A DNA stretch of 64,000 bases, taken from NCBI GenBank assembly GCA_028023455.1, contig JAQFVV010012498.1, positions 3,502,797 through 3,566,796 on the forward strand. Reading direction: 5' to 3'. Position numbers and translations under genes: made by a program. This document shows positions 60,060 through 64,000 of the stretch, one piece after another (the stretch's first letter is position 1; the number at the start of each line of letters is the position of its first letter). The notes beneath the pieces were generated by a model that was not told the origin of the DNA, did not search any database, and saw only the letters and a program-made list of their open reading frames with translations. This DNA is from Epiperipatus broadwayi. Taxonomy: Eukaryota > Onychophora > Udeonychophora > Euonychophora > Peripatidae.

Positions 60060-60830
60060 AGTAATAGAAGGGGGGCAGTCCATTCTAAATGCTGATTGGC
60101 TGATGATTATTTGGTCAAAAAAGATCGCTGATAAATAATTTTCACCGCTGAAAATGAAAATATATGTTTTAGAGTGGTTTTTTTATTATTTTTCGTACAT
60201 ATTATAAATTATTTTCATAAAATATGCTGAAAATATAGTTATTTTACAAAAATAGTTAGTTTTATTAAAAAATTGTATACTTTACATGGACATAAATTGA
60301 AAAAGAATCCAGTGAATAGCAATAATTTTGACATCGTCAAAAGTTTGGATTGCCTGAAACTGTTTATTTGATTTTCAAATAAAAATTAATGTTTTAGAAT
60401 TTTTTGGCATTTATTTACATATTATAATGTATTTTGGTAAAATATGCTGAAAATATTATTATTTTTAGAAAAATAGCAAGATTTTATAAATAAATTCTTA
60501 ACTTTTATAATAATGTAAATTGAGGATGGAAATCAATGATGTTTGCATCACTTGTAATTTGCTATGATCTTTTTTTTTTGATTTTTTCTGCTATCAAATA
60601 TTTTTATAATTATAAATAAAAATTTATTTTTGAAAAAGCTTTCATTTACTTTCATACCTGACAAATTATTAATATACTTTTTACAAATGAAACTAAAATG
60701 AATATAATATTAAAAGATGAATATATTTTTATGGCTGAGTTTGTTAAATGACTAATCAAACTTTAGAATTTTTAATTCCCTCAGCCAATAGTAAATTGTA
60801 CAATTAAGAGCAATTGAATGGTTAATTGGT
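60060..60830. mobile_element. Diverged relative of the piggyBac-type MITE, with internal duplication
   Basis: 60590-60800 resembles 22600-22800: ATTTATTTTTGAAA, then CATACCTGACAAATTA against CATGACCTGAAAAATTA, then ATACTTTTTA. Near the left edge CTGATTGGCTG is shared with 22303. Within it, 60150-60300 and 60370-60540 are diverged tandem copies (shared AAAATATGCTGAAAATAT). Clean TTAA-bounded ends are not seen. Confidence 0.45.
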
Positions 60831-61129
60831 AATTATAAAAAGATAGTTAATAATATATTATAATAAAATTTTATATAATTGTTATGCCGAAATAATTTTG
60901 TTCATTCTTTGCTAATAGTACACATTTTAATACATAGTAATAAAAGGGATTTATAAACGAATACCAATATTAACTATTAATTAATATATATCTGCTATAA
61001 CTTCCAAATACATTATTTAATATTGTGTATATAGTACTGTAATCCAATTGGATTGATATTTATTTAGTATATAATAAATATTATTAATAAATTTTAACTT
61101 TATTCAGTATAGATTTTGAATTATTCCAT

Positions 61130-61560
61130 TAGTAGAGCTAAAATAAAAGTATTACTTAAATGTATTCCATTACAGATTTGGTTTGTTTAATTTGTGTGGC
61201 TCTATTAATTTTGTATTTATATTATTACATATTTGTTTCTGTATAATTTATACTGCTTCAGATTTTGGCTTTACTCAATTCCTAGAGCATATAAGAGTTA
61301 ACATTCCCTTATGAACAATTTGTTTTGTTACAGATTTTAGCATTCATACATGTTAGTATGTAATTATAATAAATAGATTAATTAAACCTTTTCTCATTTT
61401 ATACTGTTACATATTTAGCTGGTTGAAAGACTTGGGGTATTAACAAGAGGAATTCTCATGGTCTCATTTTTCTTCTGTTACGGATTTGGCATCCAAAGTT
61501 AGGTCATGTAACATAATGCATTTTTCTTGTTCATTATTATACTGTTACTATAGAGATAGT
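61130..61560 (+). repeat. Degenerate ~73 bp minisatellite (locus 2)
   Basis: A motif close to TGTTACAGATTTGGC recurs at about 61168, 61252, 61326, 61404, 61477 and partly 61545, with spacing mostly 68-84 bp; an extra weak occurrence lies at about 61224. Same family as 42040-42560 but in opposite orientation. Confidence 0.65.
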
Positions 61561-61602
61561 ATAAAGAGAGAGAAAGAGAGACAAAGAGAGAAAGAGAGAT
61601 AA
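61561..61602. repeat. GA-rich purine tract
   Basis: AGAGAGAGAAAGAGAGAC-type sequence, nearly all purine on +, directly after the minisatellite. Confidence 0.85.
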
Positions 61603-62507
61603 AAAACAGAAGTGTGTGCAATAGCTGGTGACCGTTTTTGTATTAACAAAAAAGAAATAAGTGCATCCATTTCAAAAAAATGGGCTATATAAATATTCAA
61701 ATCTAAATTTTAAATTAAAATTGAATACTTGAACAGTTAATTAAACATTGATATAAAAAACATTTAATCACACCATGATATGCCATGAATATGATATAGT
61801 AAAAATATATTGAATGCATGTTAGGCAGTAATGAAGCTAAATGTTATTAAAAACCTACCTTTTTTGCGTGTATTTTCATTTTATCGGATATATATATAAT
61901 GAGAGGTGCATGAGAGAGTTAGAGGTAAGAAATAAGTCAAAAGCAATGTTCCTAAACATTAGGAAAATTCTTAGGGTAAATTATTTAAATTACTTAATTA
62001 TTTATTTCTTTTTCTAAAATGTGGTAAATGGTCTCTATAAAGATTAGACTATAAATTATTAATTAACTAATATAATTTACTGTAATAATTTTATATTTAT
62101 TTATTACAATTACAAAGTATTAAATTTAAGACTAGATTATACATTGCAATCTTATATTTTACCATTGGGATTATGGATAGTAAAATGATCTAAAATGGAA
62201 TTAAAATATCTGTTATAATACTATCTCGTATAGTAAATTAGTTAAAAATTATATAAAATATCTTAGTAATTAACATGTACATAAAATGCGTGTTCGAATT
62301 TTCACTTTTGAAAAGCACCACTAATTTTCGTTATATCTATGAAGACAAAAAACACACGCACATAAATTTGATATTATTGGAACATATTCAGAATATAACA
62401 TATTAGACCCACTCCAATAAAATAGAATAACTAAAATATTCATCCAATAATTATCTCATGATCACCATCTCTTATGCTAACACATAACTGTTATTAAACA
62501 GGCAATA
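61603..62507. other. Unassigned AT-rich stretch
   Basis: Nothing recognised. Confidence 0.5.
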
Positions 62508-62599
62508 AATGGGGATTTTATGCACAAGCCTTATGGCACCCATTAATTACTCTGGTTAGCACAGGGTGGTACTACTGTATGGAGAGTTTTTCCTGTCCA
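62508..62599. mobile_element. Deleted copy of the 57-58 kb composite repeat
   Basis: CAGGCAATAA at the left, then ATGGGGATTTTATGCACAAG through GTACTACTGTATGGAGAG to TTTTTCCTG. The homologous part starts at the same base as the stem I strand of the hammerhead-like motif. Short inverted ends CAGGCAA and TTCCTG are partly preserved. Confidence 0.6.
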
Positions 62600-63030
62600 A
62601 TAATTATATTACAAGAATTATACAGACAACATTACATTAAGATAGAATAGTAAAATTTAACATTGCTTTAAAAATATGTAAATGTGCAGCATGAAAGCTT
62701 TTGTATTAAAAATTTAGTCAATATAAAAAAAAAAACAATAAGTATCAAATAATTAATGAATTTGTTTTATTATAAGTGGTTATTTTATTAAATAAATTTA
62801 ATAATTTAAATTTGGAAAATTTTAAAATTCCATAAAATAAATAGTATAATTTAATATTCTAAAGTTCTGAATTATTTATTTGTGAGATAAATAATTATAT
62901 ATTTTATTGTGGATAAATAATGTACAATATAATTTAATATTAAATTTGTAATATTTTAATCTTCATTTAAAACTGTGTCTTAAAAAAGAGCTGTTTTGAA
63001 ACTCCCAGAATCACTTACTTTTTACAGTTA
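62600..63030. other. Unassigned AT-rich stretch
   Basis: Nothing recognised. Confidence 0.5.
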
Positions 63031-63279
63031 CTATAACAATAGAACAAATTTCCCTGTACAAATATGGAGACTGATGCATTGTGGAAAATATTTAATACTA
63101 TTGCAGACCATATGATAAAAAGCTACACATATAGCCTCTCTCAAAATTTCAGTAGAATTTGCTAAATTATCATACACAAAGTACCTTGCCAAGTTTACAT
63201 CTAAAGTAGCTATTTTGTTAACCTTATTTAACATGGAAGAATGGAGAAACTTGCTAAGCACTTGCCTATATAATAACAT
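63031..63279 (-). CDS. 82-codon ORF with coding-like composition, unidentified
   Basis: Less AT-rich than its surroundings and with a balanced residue mix (contains NKIATLDVNLARYFVYD and REAICVAFYHMVCNSIKYF), unlike the AT-driven ORFs elsewhere. On minus, a TTTAAACAG lies upstream at about 63293-63301 and GTAAGTG follows the stop at about 63011-63018. However, the frame has a TGA just upstream of the ATG and its own TAG stop before the donor-like site, so it does not read as a clean internal exon. It may be a real exon with other boundaries, a pseudogene, or chance. No family recognised. Confidence 0.2.
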   Translation of the reverse strand: MLLYRQVLSKFLHSSMLNKVNKIATLDVNLARYFVYDNLANSTEILREAICVAFYHMVCNSIKYFPQCISLHICTGKFVLLL

Positions 63280-64000
63280 CTTTTCTCCTCATCTGTTTAA
63301 ATGGATAAATTACAACAATAATAATAATTATCCCTGAATATTATTCAAAATAAAATTTAAATACATTAAAACGCCAATGGAATTTTAAAATCATTTATGG
63401 GATGCTACTAAACATAATGATATTTTAGTAATAATCCATTTGTTCTTTAAAACTGTAATAACTTGTTAAAATAATATTGGCTACTTGCTTAAATTGTTAC
63501 AAATTTCATATTAGTTTGTGTATTAATCTACTATATTTGTGCATATATGAAAAACTGTTTAATATTGCATGATTAAATTAATTCAAGTCAATTAATTACT
63601 TATCTTTTTCTAGATCTTATACTTTATTAAAAGTAACCAGAATTGTGGTGAATAAATTTAAGTTGCTTGAAATAATAAATTATCCACTTCCTGCATTTTA
63701 TATGTGTGATAAATACCAACTACAAGAATATCCTTTCAATATTGTTTCCTAAAGGATTAAATTAAGAACTTGATAAAATAATAATATTATAACATCAGAC
63801 TATGAATAATGAATATTAATCATCAGCATTATAATTTAATTTTGAAAACTGTACTAGCAACATTATAAGTTATAAATAAAGTTTCTAAATGGATTAAGTG
63901 GCATCATATCATAAGCTGGAATAGGATTAAGTGTGGCTTATAGAAAATCTTTGGAAATCATATGTTTAAGGTTTACTATAAATTGCAATCACCAAATAAA
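63280..64000. other. Unassigned AT-rich stretch to window end
   Basis: Nothing recognised. Confidence 0.5.

Overview
This 64 kb window is very AT-rich DNA (by eye roughly three quarters to four fifths A+T) with no convincing host protein-coding gene and no tRNA or rRNA gene. It contains about twenty (AT)n arrays, pieces of three non-LTR retrotransposons, a Gag-like retroelement pseudogene between two copies of a long direct repeat, a near-complete Merlin DNA transposon, a piggyBac-type MITE, and several families of short interspersed and tandem repeats. This is the intergenic or intronic DNA of a repeat-rich, AT-rich animal, most likely an invertebrate. The species cannot be fixed from the sequence. 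Nothing looks bacterial or organellar, so operons, ribosome binding sites and CRISPR arrays do not apply.

Layout. 1-8714: a long direct repeat (1-880 and about 7620-8714, LTR-like) surrounds decayed sequence holding a Gag-like pseudogene on + (4556-5649). 10045-11215: two back-to-back palindromes, then three copies of an interspersed repeat ('family 1') in both orientations. 11.2-22 kb: mostly featureless AT-rich DNA with one coiled-coil ORF (18631-19065, minus). 22058-22812: piggyBac-like MITE with TTAA target sites. 28.4-30.5 kb: decayed LINE reverse transcriptase on minus. 31.9-32.7 kb: a young inverted and direct triplication. 34.9-35.5 kb: 3' end of an RTE-like LINE on +. 38.6-42.6 kb: a short MITE, two family-1 copies and a degenerate ~70 bp minisatellite. 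46501-48152: Merlin transposon with 8 bp target-site duplication and ~300 bp terminal inverted repeats. 49.6-51.8 kb: a head-to-head family-1 pair, then an RTE-like LINE on minus. 52468-52639: a 79 bp-arm hairpin. 53.7-54.8 kb: a different LINE on +. 55.6 kb: another palindrome pair. 57115-58148: a composite repeat with 14 bp flanking direct repeats and a degenerate hammerhead-ribozyme-like motif. 60.0-62.6 kb: a diverged relative of the piggyBac MITE, a second locus of the minisatellite in opposite orientation, and a deleted copy of the composite repeat.

The genes do not form a pathway. The Gag, transposase and reverse-transcriptase frames all carry stops, frameshifts or lost catalytic residues, so the window is a graveyard of mobile elements. 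The most unusual theme is structural: at least eight loci where an (AT)n run sits at the centre of a perfect or near-perfect inverted repeat, twice in abutting pairs, plus larger inverted duplications (32 kb, 49.7 kb, 52.5 kb). These suggest recurrent template switching or fold-back at AT runs, or assembly artefacts at such runs. The likeliest candidates for something not yet described are the composite tandem repeat at 57-58 kb with hammerhead-like folding and the dispersed minisatellite shared by 42 kb and 61 kb.
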